A DNA stretch of 64,000 nucleotides from Aquabacter sp965279295 (GCA_965279295.1 CBDIHQ010000010.1); one strand, 5' to 3'. Shown: positions 51,900 to 60,965, counted from the first letter of the stretch. Program-made: numbers and translations. Notes: generated by a model not told the origin, from the sequence alone.

Positions 51900-53174
51900 T
51901 CAGCCCGCCGCCTTGCCGAACATGACGAGCGCCTGACTGAGTTCCGGGTGGAGCGCAGCGGCTTCAGTGAGCGTCTGCCCCGCAACCACCGCATCCCATG
52001 CCTGCCGGATGCTGGCGACGCCGGCCGCCGGGCCGCCAGGATGGGCGAGAATGCCGCCGCCCGCCATGAACAGCAGGTCGGCATGGCCGATGGCATCCCA
52101 GGTGGGCTGCGCCGTGCCGGCCCATTGGCCGGAGGAGAAGGCTGGAAGCACCCGGTCGTCCGCCCCATCGGTGAGCGGCGTCACGCAATCACGCGCGGAG
52201 GAGACCACCTCCTCATCCTCCTGGGCGAATTTTCCCTGGAGGCCATGCACATGCATATGGTCCACCCCGGCGAGCCGCCAGAGCACCTGATAGGCCTGGA
52301 ACGAGATGCCCAGCAGCGGATGGCGCGAGATGGCGCCATAGCCGTTGCGATGGCCGTGCAGTGCAAGATCGGTGGAGTGGCGCAGGGTCTCGATGGCGGA
52401 GAAGCCGCACCAGTTCAGGCTCGCCATGACGCAGGTGCCGCCCTCGCGCGCGACCAAGTCGGCATGCCGGCGCATGGCGTCGGTTTCGTCAGTGATGTTG
52501 AAGGCCACCATCACCCGCTTGCCGGTGCGGTCCTCATGCCGGCGCACCGCCTCCATCACGGCGGGGATGCGCAGCGCCAGAGGGGCGTGCACCGGATCGG
52601 CGCTGATCTCGTCATCCTTGATGAAGTCGAGCCCGGCCGCGCAGAGGCTGGCGACCAGGGTCGCCGTTTCCTGCGGGCTCAGGCCCACGTTCGGCTTGAT
52701 GATGGAGCCGACCATCGGCCCGGAGGCGACGCAGGTGAGCCGGCGGGTGCCTGTTATGCCCTGCGTCGGCAGCGCGAACCGCTTCCGGAACGCCCAGGGC
52801 AGCGTGATGGTATCAAGCCGCAGGCCGGTGACTTCGCCCAGATCATAGAGATTGCCGGCGACGGTCGCCGCCAGCGTCGCCAGATTGGCGCCGACATTGT
52901 CCACCGGAAAGGAAATGGCGATGCGCGCGCGCCGCCACGGTCCGGCGATGCCCTTCCGTGTCAGCCAAGCGTTGGGCAGGCTGGGCGTCTCGCCCGCCTC
53001 CAGCTCCTCGACGATGGTGACGATGGCGCGGGCGCGCGCCCGCAGATCATCCGTCTCGCCGTGGACGCGGGTGAAGGTGCCGCACGACTGCTCCCCCGCC
53101 ATCACCTCCGCGACCTTCACGGGATCGAGCGGGGTCTCGATCAGATAGGTCGCCTCGAACCGCGTGTCGTCCAT
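51900..53174 (-). CDS. RuBisCO-like protein (form IV, OiaX-like)
   Basis: The 424-residue protein has the RuBisCO large-chain fold. Counterparts of the active-site residues are Lys160 (IIKPN), Lys186-Asp188-Glu189 (IKDDE, the carbamate lysine and metal ligands), His275-Arg276 (HGHRNG) and loop-6 Lys315 (LQGKF). The second lysine of KPK is Asn162, so normal carboxylation is not expected. With a DUF1537 kinase it probably decarboxylates or isomerises a phosphorylated 3-oxo acid sugar, as OiaX does with 3-oxo-isoapionate 4-phosphate. The VOC gene lies three bases upstream. Confidence 0.9.
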   Translation of the reverse strand: MDDTRFEATYLIETPLDPVKVAEVMAGEQSCGTFTRVHGETDDLRARARAIVTIVEELEAGETPSLPNAWLTRKGIAGPWRRARIAISFPVDNVGANLATLAATVAGNLYDLGEVTGLRLDTITLPWAFRKRFALPTQGITGTRRLTCVASGPMVGSIIKPNVGLSPQETATLVASLCAAGLDFIKDDEISADPVHAPLALRIPAVMEAVRRHEDRTGKRVMVAFNITDETDAMRRHADLVAREGGTCVMASLNWCGFSAIETLRHSTDLALHGHRNGYGAISRHPLLGISFQAYQVLWRLAGVDHMHVHGLQGKFAQEDEEVVSSARDCVTPLTDGADDRVLPAFSSGQWAGTAQPTWDAIGHADLLFMAGGGILAHPGGPAAGVASIRQAWDAVVAGQTLTEAAALHPELSQALVMFGKAAG

Positions 53175-53177
53175 GGC

Positions 53178-53717
53178 TCAGAGCTTGCTGAGGTCAGGGA
53201 ACGGGCGCACCGGGTCGGTGCCGTCCCACGTCTCGGAGGCCTCGCGGATCAGGCGGAACATCTCGCCCTTGGGTCCGGCGACTTCAGAGAGTTCAATCAC
53301 GGTGCCGGGGTGGTAATGGGTATCGAAATAGACGAAGCGCCCGCGCTCGCCCACCTCGCCGCTCATCACCGGCTTGAAGCCCTGGGCAGTGAGGCGTTCC
53401 AGGTCTGCGTCATAAGTATCGGTCCAATAGGCGACGTGCTGAAGCCCGCTGTGCCCGGCCTGCGTAAAATCGCGATACATCGAGGGCACGTCGTTGCGGC
53501 ACTGGATCAGTTCCACCTGCAACGGCCCGGAATTGGCGAGCGCCACGGAATTGTGCGGCTCGTAGGCCTCGCCCTTGTAGCGGTAGTTCTTGATGGGGAC
53601 CTTGGGATTATAGAAGAACGGCCCCACGCCGAGGACGCGGCTCCAATAATCCATCGCGGCCTCAATGTCGGGAACGACATAGCCGGCCTGACGGATCTGG
53701 CCAAAGAAGCGGCTCAT
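53178..53717 (-). CDS. VOC-superfamily protein
   Basis: The 179-residue protein has two glyoxalase-like modules: FFGQIRQAGYVVPDIEAAMDYWSRVLGVGPF (4-34) and HSGLQHVAYWTDTYDADLERL, with a late Glu in TVIELSEV. Probable metal-site residues are Gln10, the central His and that Glu. VOC enzymes include isomerases, epimerases, lyases and dioxygenases. In this locus an isomerase or epimerase step before the kinase is a reasonable guess. It lies between the TRAP genes and the RuBisCO-like gene in one operon. Confidence 0.82.
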   Translation of the reverse strand: MSRFFGQIRQAGYVVPDIEAAMDYWSRVLGVGPFFYNPKVPIKNYRYKGEAYEPHNSVALANSGPLQVELIQCRNDVPSMYRDFTQAGHSGLQHVAYWTDTYDADLERLTAQGFKPVMSGEVGERGRFVYFDTHYHPGTVIELSEVAGPKGEMFRLIREASETWDGTDPVRPFPDLSKL

Positions 53718-53747
53718 GCGCGGGTGCCTTTTGCTTGAAGACCGGGG

Positions 53748-55631
53748 TCAGTTTCGAAGGAAGCCGGTGGAGATCCACGGCACGGCGGCGACCACGACGA
53801 GGCCCACCAGAAGCGCCAGCATGTAGCCCCAGATGTACTTCATGCCCTCGTCGGGATGGACCTTGGAGATGGCGCAGGCGCCGTAATAGCCAACGCCGAA
53901 GGGCGGGGCGAAAAGCCCGATGCCCATGGCGAATATGACCACCATCGCGTAGTGCACCTCGTGCACGCCGGCCTGCTTGGCGATGGGAAACAGCAGCGGC
54001 CCGAACAGCACGATCGCCGGAATGCCCTCAAGCACGCTGCCGAGGATGACGAAGGCGACAATGGAGATCGCCAGGAAGCCCCAGGAGCCGCCAGGAATGC
54101 GCGACATCATCGTCGCCAGATCCTGCGAGAAGCCCGACTGGGTGAGGCCCCAGGCCATGGCGGTGGCGCAGCCGACGATGAAGATGATCGCGCCGGTAAG
54201 GGAAGCGGTGTCCTTCAGCATCACCGGCAGGCGGCGCCAGTCGAACTGCCGGTACAGCAGCAGCCCGGCCAGCACCGAATAGGCGATGCCGATGGTGGAG
54301 ACCTCGGTGGCGGTCGCGACCCCTTCCACGACTGCCGCGCGGATCACGAATGGCAAAGCGATGGCGGGCGCGGCGATCAGCGCCAGCTTGGCGATCTCGC
54401 GCTTGGAATAGCGCATCACCTTGCTCAGGTCCTCGTCCCGGCAGCGCCACCAGATGACAAAGCAGAGCGCGATGCCAAGCGCCACCGCCGGCAGCATGCC
54501 GCCGGTGAACAGAGCGGCGATGGATACGCCCGTAACCGAGCCGATGGTGATGAGAACGATGGACGGGGGGATGGTCTCAGTCTGCGCGCCGGTGGCAGAG
54601 AGCAGCGCCACCAGATCGCCCGGCTTGGCGCCACGCTTCTGCATTTCCGGGAACAGGACGGGGGCGATCGCCGCCATATCCGCAATCTTCGAGCCGGAGA
54701 TGCCGGAGACCAGATACATGGCCCCCACCAGCACGTAGGAGAGGCCGCCGCGGACATGGCCGAGCAGGCTGGCGAGGAACTGGATCATGGCGCGCGCCAT
54801 GCCCGTCATTTCGATCAGCGCGCCGAGGAAGATGAACAGCGGGACCGCGAGCAACACCAGATGGCTCATGCCCTCATCTAACCGCCCCACCATCACCAGC
54901 ATGGGCGTCGAGGTGGTGAGCGAGAGATAGCCGAAGGTGGCAATCGCAAAGGAAAACGCGATCGGCACGCCGGCGAACACGTTCAGCGCGACGATGCCGA
55001 CGAAGAAGATCACCAGGTTCGCCTTGCCGAGCGGCTTCAGCACTGGCCCGAGCAGCCAGAGTACGAGCACCAGCGCGGCGGTGATGGCGATGGCCAGCAG
55101 AACCGGCTTCCAGGCCCCGAAGCGCAGCAGGCGGAAGAATGCCGCCAACACCATCAGGCACATGCCCACGGGCAGCGCCGCCGCCCGCCAGCTATTGGTG
55201 ATCTCAAGCGCCGGAGTAACTATGAAGCTTTCCTCCTCCGCGTATTCGATCGCGTGGGGGATCAGCAGCAACAGGAAAGCGATGGAGGCGGTGATCGCGA
55301 GGGCTTCCAGCAGCGCCTGGGCATCTGGCCCGACGCGGTTGACGAGGCCGGTCATGCGCATGTGCGCGCCGCGCCGGAAGGCGACGACAGCACCCAGCAT
55401 GGACAGCCACAGGAACAGGATGCCCGCCAGTTCATCCGACCACACCAAAGGAGCATGGAAGACGTAGCGTGCCACCACGCCGGCCGCGAGAATGAATATC
55501 TCCACGACAACCAGAGCCGCCGCCACGTTCTCGACGATGCCGCCAATGACGGCATCGAGAATGTTCGCGATGCGGGCTACTCCGGTCGCCGGAACGGCCG
55601 CCTGGGCGGGAGTTGCGGCGTGGCCGTCCAT
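53748..55631 (-). CDS. TRAP transporter permease, fused DctQM
   Basis: The 627-residue membrane protein fuses the small (DctQ, about 20-185) and large (DctM, about 200-620) TRAP subunits. DctM motifs include AGVPIAFSFAIATFG, VPLFIFLGALIEMTGMARAM, SGISGSKIADMAAIAPVL and ATGAQTETIPPSIVL. It takes up carboxylates or sugar acids by sodium-coupled symport with the DctP protein. The ATG at 55631 has GAGGA 9 bases upstream. It lies between dctP and the VOC gene, so its ligand is probably the substrate of the kinase/RuBisCO-like pathway. Confidence 0.9.
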   Translation of the reverse strand: MDGHAATPAQAAVPATGVARIANILDAVIGGIVENVAAALVVVEIFILAAGVVARYVFHAPLVWSDELAGILFLWLSMLGAVVAFRRGAHMRMTGLVNRVGPDAQALLEALAITASIAFLLLLIPHAIEYAEEESFIVTPALEITNSWRAAALPVGMCLMVLAAFFRLLRFGAWKPVLLAIAITAALVLVLWLLGPVLKPLGKANLVIFFVGIVALNVFAGVPIAFSFAIATFGYLSLTTSTPMLVMVGRLDEGMSHLVLLAVPLFIFLGALIEMTGMARAMIQFLASLLGHVRGGLSYVLVGAMYLVSGISGSKIADMAAIAPVLFPEMQKRGAKPGDLVALLSATGAQTETIPPSIVLITIGSVTGVSIAALFTGGMLPAVALGIALCFVIWWRCRDEDLSKVMRYSKREIAKLALIAAPAIALPFVIRAAVVEGVATATEVSTIGIAYSVLAGLLLYRQFDWRRLPVMLKDTASLTGAIIFIVGCATAMAWGLTQSGFSQDLATMMSRIPGGSWGFLAISIVAFVILGSVLEGIPAIVLFGPLLFPIAKQAGVHEVHYAMVVIFAMGIGLFAPPFGVGYYGACAISKVHPDEGMKYIWGYMLALLVGLVVVAAVPWISTGFLRN

Positions 55632-55665
55632 GATCAGTTTCCTCACTGCTAGTTTATGGGGCGGC

Positions 55666-56682
55666 TCACGCGAGCTTGCCGACCGCACCTTCTAGCAGGC
55701 TCCACGCTTCCGTGCCGAACCGCTCCTGCCACTCCTTGTAAAATCCGCTGTCGCGGAGCTTGGCGCGGAACGTGTCGGGGTTGGTCTTGTTGAAAGCCAG
55801 CCCCTTAGACTGCAGATCGGTCTGGACCGTGGCGTTCAGGGTCTTGATGTCTTCGCGCTGCTTCACGCCGGCCTCGTTGATGGCGTCTGCGACGATCTTC
55901 TGGAGGTCGGGCGGCAGGCCACGCCACGCGCGGCCATTGGCGATGAACCAGAAGCCGTCCCAGATGTGGTTGGAAATGGCGCAGTTCTTCTGCACCTCAT
56001 AGAGCTTGGCCACCTGGATGATCGGCAGCGGGTTCTCCTGCGCATCCACCACCTTGGTCTGGAGCGCGGTGTAGACTTCGCTGAACTGCAGGCTGGTGGG
56101 CGCCGCGTCCAGCGCCTTGAACATTGAGATCGAGAGCGGGCTCACCGGCACGCGAATCTTCAGGCCGGCCATGTCCTTGGCGGTCTCGATCGGCTTGCCA
56201 CTGGTGGTCATCTGGCGGAAGCCGTTGTCCCACATCTTCTCGAAGGCGTAGAGGTTCACCTTGGAGATCGCCTCGCGCACATGGGCGCCGACCTTGCCGT
56301 CCATCGCCTTCCACACCTGATCATAGTCCGAGAAGGCGAACCCGACGGCATTGATCGCCGCCACCGGCACCAGCGTCGCGATGACGAGGGCGGAGGGCGT
56401 GAAGAAGGTGATGCCGCCGTTGCGCACCTGGCTCAGCATGTCGGTGTCGCCGCCAAGCTGGTTGTTCGGGAAGATCTTGATGTCGACGCGCCCATTGGTC
56501 TCCGCCCGGATGCGATCGGCGGCTTCCAGGGAGCGGACGTTGAGCGGATGGCTGAGCGGCAGGTTGTTGCCGTACTTCAGCTCGAATTCGGCAGCGCGGG
56601 CCACATAGGGCATGCCGAGCACGGTCACGGCGGGCGCGGCGGCAAACAGGCGCAGCGCGGTGCGGCGTGTCAGGTCCGTCAT
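55666..56682 (-). CDS. TRAP transporter binding protein DctP
   Basis: The 338-residue protein has a twin-arginine-like or Sec signal (TRRTALRLFAAAPAVTVLGMPYVARA, residues 5-30) and the DctP fold. LPLSHPLNVRSLEAADRIRAETNGRVDIKIFPNNQLGG and the conserved arginine in GLKIRVPVS mark an organic-acid ligand. The long open frame upstream is not real: GGAGGT precedes the ATG at 56682. It is the first gene of the leftward acid-sugar operon, divergent from the LacI regulator. Confidence 0.91.
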   Translation of the reverse strand: MTDLTRRTALRLFAAAPAVTVLGMPYVARAAEFELKYGNNLPLSHPLNVRSLEAADRIRAETNGRVDIKIFPNNQLGGDTDMLSQVRNGGITFFTPSALVIATLVPVAAINAVGFAFSDYDQVWKAMDGKVGAHVREAISKVNLYAFEKMWDNGFRQMTTSGKPIETAKDMAGLKIRVPVSPLSISMFKALDAAPTSLQFSEVYTALQTKVVDAQENPLPIIQVAKLYEVQKNCAISNHIWDGFWFIANGRAWRGLPPDLQKIVADAINEAGVKQREDIKTLNATVQTDLQSKGLAFNKTNPDTFRAKLRDSGFYKEWQERFGTEAWSLLEGAVGKLA

Positions 56683-56733
56683 TTTTACCTCCCAGGGATG
56701 CGTTTTTTCTTGAGGAAAAGATAGAAACTCGTG

Positions 56734-56773
56734 ATGAGGTCGGTCAAACTCATTTTTTGATGGTTTTTGATGG
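56734..56773. promoter_or_regulatory. repeat-rich promoter region between dctP and the LacI gene
   Basis: ATGAG (56734-56738) and CTCAT (56749-56753) are inverted arms. Immediately after them TTTTTGATGG occurs twice in tandem (56754-56763 and 56764-56773), the second copy containing the LacI start codon. The symmetry is modest, so this is only a candidate operator for the LacI protein. Confidence 0.4.
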
Positions 56774-57849
56774 AATTTGAGACAGTGCTCAAGCGCGACA
56801 TCGAGACTGAACACCTGCCGCAGCGCCGGCAGATCGCGACCATCGCGGATGTCGCGCATCTCTCCGGCGTCTCCACGGCGACCGTCGACCGGGTGCTGAA
56901 CCAGCGGCCCGGTGTGCGCGCGGTCACGGTGCAGCGGGTGCTGAAGGCGGCGGGCGAACTCGGCTATGTCGTCGATGCCGGCGTACCCTCGGGGGCGCTC
57001 AAGCCGATGCGGCTGGTGTTCCTTCTGCCGGCCGGCACCAACCAGTTTCTCAGCATGCTCGGGCGTCACATTGGCGGTGCACAGAGCCAACTCGCCTCGT
57101 TCAACATGCGCGCCTGCGTGGACTTCATTGAGAGCTTCAAGCCGGAACTCCTCGCGCAGGCACTGCGCAAGGCGGGCCGCGATGCCGACGGCGTGGTGTT
57201 CATGGCGCTGGAGCATCCGACCGTGCGCGATGCGGTGGACTGGCTGTGGGAGCGCGGCGTGCCGGCGGTGACGCTGATCTCCGATCTCGCCAACACCCGC
57301 CGCGTCGCCTATGTCGGCCTCGACAATCGCTCGGCGGGGCGCACGGCGGGCTATCTGATCGCGCGCTTCATCGGCCCGCGCCCCGCCAAGGTGGCGATGA
57401 TCGCCGGCAGCCTCAGCTACCGCGCCCATGAGGAGCGCGAGATGGGGTTCCTGCGCCTGTTTCAGGAACAGTTTCCCGCCATCGAGGTGGTGGGCCTGCG
57501 CGAGGGCCACGACGAGGGCGCGCGCAACTACCGCCAGACCAAGACCCTGCTGGCGCAGCACCCCGACCTCTCCGGCATCTACAATATCGGCGGCGGCCCG
57601 GAGGGCATTGCCCGCGCGCTGAAGGAAGCGGGGCGCCAGCATGACATCGTGCTCGTCGGCCACGGCCTGACGCCCGACACCCGCGCCCTCCTGATCGACG
57701 GGGCGATGGATGCGGTGCTCAACCAGAACCCGCAGGGCGCGCTGATGGATTGCGTCTCCATCTTTGCCAACCTGCGTGCTGGCCGCCCGGCGCTGGACGG
57801 CATCACCCATCCGAGCACCGAGATCATCCTGCGCGAGAACCTGCCCTGA
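56770..57849 (+). CDS. LacI-family regulator of the acid-sugar operon
   Basis: The 359-residue repressor-type protein has the LacI helix-turn-helix (about 22-45: QIATIADVAHLSGVSTATVDRVLN), a hinge helix, and a periplasmic-binding-like ligand domain (about 75-350) with AYVGLDNRSAGRTAGYLIAR. Its divergent position next to dctP points to control of the TRAP-kinase-RuBisCO-like operon by a sugar acid. The start is ATG 56770; a TTG lies one codon earlier. It ends at a small hairpin shared with the next convergent gene. Confidence 0.88.
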   Translation: MEFETVLKRDIETEHLPQRRQIATIADVAHLSGVSTATVDRVLNQRPGVRAVTVQRVLKAAGELGYVVDAGVPSGALKPMRLVFLLPAGTNQFLSMLGRHIGGAQSQLASFNMRACVDFIESFKPELLAQALRKAGRDADGVVFMALEHPTVRDAVDWLWERGVPAVTLISDLANTRRVAYVGLDNRSAGRTAGYLIARFIGPRPAKVAMIAGSLSYRAHEEREMGFLRLFQEQFPAIEVVGLREGHDEGARNYRQTKTLLAQHPDLSGIYNIGGGPEGIARALKEAGRQHDIVLVGHGLTPDTRALLIDGAMDAVLNQNPQGALMDCVSIFANLRAGRPALDGITHPSTEIILRENLP

Positions 57850-57850
57850 G

Positions 57851-57865
57851 ACCGGCCCCGCCGGT
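57851..57865. terminator. small hairpin between convergent genes
   Basis: ACCGGC (57851-57856), CCC, then GCCGGT (57860-57865) form a perfect 6-bp stem directly after the LacI stop; it includes the first base of the convergent hydrolase stop codon. It has no T run. Confidence 0.45.
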
Positions 57866-59097
57866 TAGGCGGTGCGCAGCGGATGCTTCGACAAGGCCTT
57901 CTCGTCGATGCCGAACTTGTCGACGAGCCAGTCGATCATCAGTTCCTGGCCGAGCGTCGGATTGTCGTGCTGGCAATGCTCGGCTCCGGTCATATCCGCT
58001 TCCACGAACATCTGGGTGACGTCGACGCCGGCCGCCTTGGCATAGGCGTAGCCCTGCCGCGCGGCCTCGACGCCCAACACGTCATGGCCACCGTGGAGGA
58101 TCAGATAGGGGCACTTCATGTTCTCGAACACGCCGCGCATGTCGAAGTCTTTGCACTTTTCCGCCACGCCCTTCATGGAATCCGCGCCGAACACCCATTT
58201 CATGTGCCCGGCGAGACCATGGTCTTCGCCGCGGTCCTTGAAACGCTCATAGAGGCTGAGCATGCCGCCATGGGAGATCGCAGCCGCAAGGCGCGGTTCC
58301 ATGGCGCCGGCGCGGGCGGCGTAATAGCCGCCGAGCGAGGACCCTGAGACGGCGATGCGGCTCATGTCCACGTCATCGCGGGTTGCCAGCCAGTCGATGC
58401 ATTTGCCGACCGGCACCTCGTAGTCGAAGCGGTTCGGCAGATTGTGCCGGCGGATCGTTGCCCCCTGCCCTGGCCCGTCCATCAGCAGCACGGAGATGCC
58501 GCGCTGGAGCGCGCCGCGCCCGGTCATGAACCAGAGTTCGTCCTTGTAGGAATCCAGCCCGCCGAAGGAAATCAGGACCGGCTGCTTGCCGGTGTCGTAG
58601 GGCGCGCGGAAGAAGTAGCCGTACATCGGCTTGCCCTCTTCCTCATAGGGCACCTCAACGAACTCCCCCTTGGGGACGGTGTATTCCATGAACCGCCGCG
58701 TGGAGAGTTCCGCTTGCTCGAAGGTCGGCATGCGGCGTGGGTCGTCCGCCTCCAGCCAGAATTCGGCGGAGCGATACATATCGGCGGCGCGCAGGTAGCA
58801 GTTCATGGCGGTCTGGATGTGGCCCTTGGCCTCCTCGGCCTCGCCACGCCGGAAATTGTTGCTGGCCACCACCATCCATTCGTCGTGCCAGCTATCATAG
58901 TCGCCGGGGATCATGCGGCTGGCGGCAAGGAAGGATTCCGAGACAGTTCCGCCGCCCTCCTGCGTCTCCCCGAGCGCGCGGCGATACTGGTAGGATGGCC
59001 AGGGGAATTGCGGCCAGTGGTGCCAGCCATAGGGCTCGTAATGGGGCGTGGTGTCAGTGACGACGGCATCGATCAGCTTGGCTTCGGTGTCGGCCAT
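57865..59097 (-). CDS. alpha/beta hydrolase (FrsA/pseudooxynicotine-hydrolase-like), copy 1
   Basis: The 410-residue enzyme has a helical N-terminal half (about 1-160, with AKGHIQTAMNCYLRAADMYR) and an alpha/beta hydrolase core. The core has LISFGGLDSYKDE, nucleophile elbow SGSSLGGYYAARAG, acid HGGHDVLG, and His in AEHCQHDN. The layout resembles C-C hydrolases such as 2,6-dihydroxypseudooxynicotine hydrolase. The start at 59097 is the conserved MADTEAKL; a longer frame crosses repeats. A close paralogue lies at 63314, so the two flank an importer and a BtrH-like gene. Confidence 0.85.
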   Translation of the reverse strand: MADTEAKLIDAVVTDTTPHYEPYGWHHWPQFPWPSYQYRRALGETQEGGGTVSESFLAASRMIPGDYDSWHDEWMVVASNNFRRGEAEEAKGHIQTAMNCYLRAADMYRSAEFWLEADDPRRMPTFEQAELSTRRFMEYTVPKGEFVEVPYEEEGKPMYGYFFRAPYDTGKQPVLISFGGLDSYKDELWFMTGRGALQRGISVLLMDGPGQGATIRRHNLPNRFDYEVPVGKCIDWLATRDDVDMSRIAVSGSSLGGYYAARAGAMEPRLAAAISHGGMLSLYERFKDRGEDHGLAGHMKWVFGADSMKGVAEKCKDFDMRGVFENMKCPYLILHGGHDVLGVEAARQGYAYAKAAGVDVTQMFVEADMTGAEHCQHDNPTLGQELMIDWLVDKFGIDEKALSKHPLRTA

Positions 59098-59170
59098 GGG
59101 AGGCTCCTTCAAGGCAAGCACGGGGCGAGGCCGGCGGATGCCAGCTTCGACTTCGGGGAATACAGCGGGC

Positions 59171-59293
59171 TCCCTCTCCCGCTTGCGGGGGAGGGTTGGG
59201 GAGGGGGCCAGCGCCCATGACGACAAGCATGGCACCCGGCTTTTGCTCACTCTTCCCCCTCCCTAGCCCTCCCCCGCGAACGGGAGAGGGGAA
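59171..59293. repeat. inverted pair of about 38-bp GC-rich repeats
   Basis: The unit at 59171-59207 (CCCTCTCCCGCTTGCGGG, then a G-rich run) recurs in inverted orientation at about 59254-59293. About 46 bases lie between the copies. Together they can fold into a long stem between the ABC permease and the hydrolase gene. They resemble dispersed REP-like elements, and a third relative lies at 18828-18859. Confidence 0.7.
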
Positions 59294-59322
59294 GCCGTTA
59301 CAGGCGGGAGAGGGAATTCGCG

Positions 59323-60165
59323 TCAGCTTGTCTTCATGCCCCAGCGTTCGACGGTCTTTCTCTCGACCCAGTCGAAGAACCAGTTTTCGGAGACCCAGCC
59401 GATCATGGCGATGGTGATCATCCCGCAGATCATGATGTCGGGCCGAAGCTGCCAGCGGGCGTCGTCGATCAGGAAGCCGAGACCGGTGATCGAGGAGATC
59501 ATTTCCGCACCCACGATCACACGCCAGCCGACGCCATAGGTGAGGCGCATGCCGGTGATGATATAGGGAAGCGAACCAGGAATCAGGATGCGCCAAGTAT
59601 AGAGGCTGCGCGAGGCGAGATAGACCTTGGCGACTTCCGTATATTGCCCCGACAGGGTCTGCACCCCGGTCATGGTGTTGAACATGATCGACCAGATGCC
59701 GGAGAAGAAGATCACGAACACCGTCGAGGTAAAGCCGATGCCGAACCACAGGATCGCCAGCGGAATCCAGGCGATGCCGGGGATCGGGTAGAGCAACCTG
59801 CACAAGGGCAGGAAGGCTGCGCGCACGGTCGGCGAGGCACCCATGACGAGACCGGCGGGAATTCCCACCAGGGCGGCAAGCGCGACGCCGCTCATCTGCC
59901 GCCCGACGCTCGCGGCGGTGTTCTTCAGCAGAACGCCGTTGAGGCCGAGTTCGTAGAAGGCAGTAACCACCTGCCAGGGCGAGGGAAAGGCCCATTTCGG
60001 CATCAGCGCGAGCATGTAGACCACCTGCCAGATCAGCAGGAAAGCGATGATGGTGCTGGTGCCCAGAAGCCGGTCGCGGCCCGGCAGGAAGGATCGGAAT
60101 GTGCGGCTCGTGGCGGCCTTGGCGGGCGCCGCGATCACGGATTTCGAGGACGACATCATGGCCAT
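59323..60165 (-). CDS. ABC importer permease (TauC/SsuC-like)
   Basis: The 280-residue permease has six membrane helices and the EAA loop KVYLASRSLYTWRILIPGSLPYIITGMRL, as in nitrate, taurine, sulfonate and pyrimidine-precursor importers. It forms a homodimeric channel with the ATPase encoded one base upstream (TGA-G-ATG). In-frame ATG codons at 60159 and 60156 are alternative starts. It ends before the inverted repeat pair, which may cap the ABC transcript. Confidence 0.88.
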   Translation of the reverse strand: MAMMSSSKSVIAAPAKAATSRTFRSFLPGRDRLLGTSTIIAFLLIWQVVYMLALMPKWAFPSPWQVVTAFYELGLNGVLLKNTAASVGRQMSGVALAALVGIPAGLVMGASPTVRAAFLPLCRLLYPIPGIAWIPLAILWFGIGFTSTVFVIFFSGIWSIMFNTMTGVQTLSGQYTEVAKVYLASRSLYTWRILIPGSLPYIITGMRLTYGVGWRVIVGAEMISSITGLGFLIDDARWQLRPDIMICGMITIAMIGWVSENWFFDWVERKTVERWGMKTS

Positions 60166-60166
60166 C

Positions 60167-60955
60167 TCACACCCCCGCCATCATGTCGGCCTGCTCAAGC
60201 GCGGCCGCGCGACTGATCTCCTCGCCGAGCACAGCGCGCACCTCGCGCTGGAACCGGCCCATGGTTTCTCCAGTCATGTCGCGCGGGCGTGGCTCCTCGA
60301 CATGGATCACCTGCTTGATGCGTCCAGGGCGCGCGGTCATCACAACGATCTTGTCGGAGAGGTACAGCGCCTCTTCGATGGAATGGGTGACGAAGATCAC
60401 GGTCTTCTTGTATGCGCGCCAGATGCGCAGCAATTCGTCCTGAAGCGTCTCGCGGGTCTGCGCATCAAGCGCACCGAACGGCTCGTCCATGAGAAGCAGC
60501 GAGGGGTCCACCGCCAGCGCGCGGGCGATGGAAACGCGCTGCTTCATGCCGCCGGAGAGATGGTGGGGAAACCGGTTGGCGAACTCGGAAAGGCCGACCA
60601 TGGCCAGCAGCCGATCCGACGCCTCCCGCCGCTCCTTCGCGGGCCGGCCGCGCGCCTGAAGGCCGAACTCCACATTGTCCCGCACGGTCATCCAGGGAAA
60701 CAAGGCATAGTCCTGGAACACCACTGCCCGCTCCGGCCCCGGGCCATCGACAGTCTTGCCGTCTATGGCGATCCGGCCCGACGTCGCCGGGATCAGACCG
60801 GCGACGATCTTCAGCAAGGTGGACTTGCCGCAGCCCGAGGGACCGAGGAGGCAGATGAACTCCCCCTCCTCGATCTCAAGATTGATGTCCACCAGGGCAG
60901 AGACCTCGCTGCCCTGGTTGCCGTATTTCTTGTTGAGGCCCTCGATGATCACCAT
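60167..60955 (-). CDS. ABC importer ATPase (TauB/SsuB-like)
   Basis: The 262-residue ATPase has Walker A GPSGCGKST, Q-loop VFQDYALFPW, signature LSGGMKQR and Walker B LLLMDEPFGALD, the SsuB/TauB pattern. The frame runs to 61180, but MVIIEGLNKKYG at 60955 is the natural start. It lies between the binding protein and the permease in an operon of the form binding protein-ATPase-permease. A 10-base gap separates it from the binding-protein stop. Confidence 0.9.
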   Translation of the reverse strand: MVIIEGLNKKYGNQGSEVSALVDINLEIEEGEFICLLGPSGCGKSTLLKIVAGLIPATSGRIAIDGKTVDGPGPERAVVFQDYALFPWMTVRDNVEFGLQARGRPAKERREASDRLLAMVGLSEFANRFPHHLSGGMKQRVSIARALAVDPSLLLMDEPFGALDAQTRETLQDELLRIWRAYKKTVIFVTHSIEEALYLSDKIVVMTARPGRIKQVIHVEEPRPRDMTGETMGRFQREVRAVLGEEISRAAALEQADMMAGV

Positions 60956-60965
60956 GCCGGGCGCC

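Noticed and set aside
56683..57810. long N-terminal extension of the DctP frame across the LacI gene
   Set aside because: The ATG at 56682 has GGAGGT and a signal peptide; the extension is antisense to the LacI gene.
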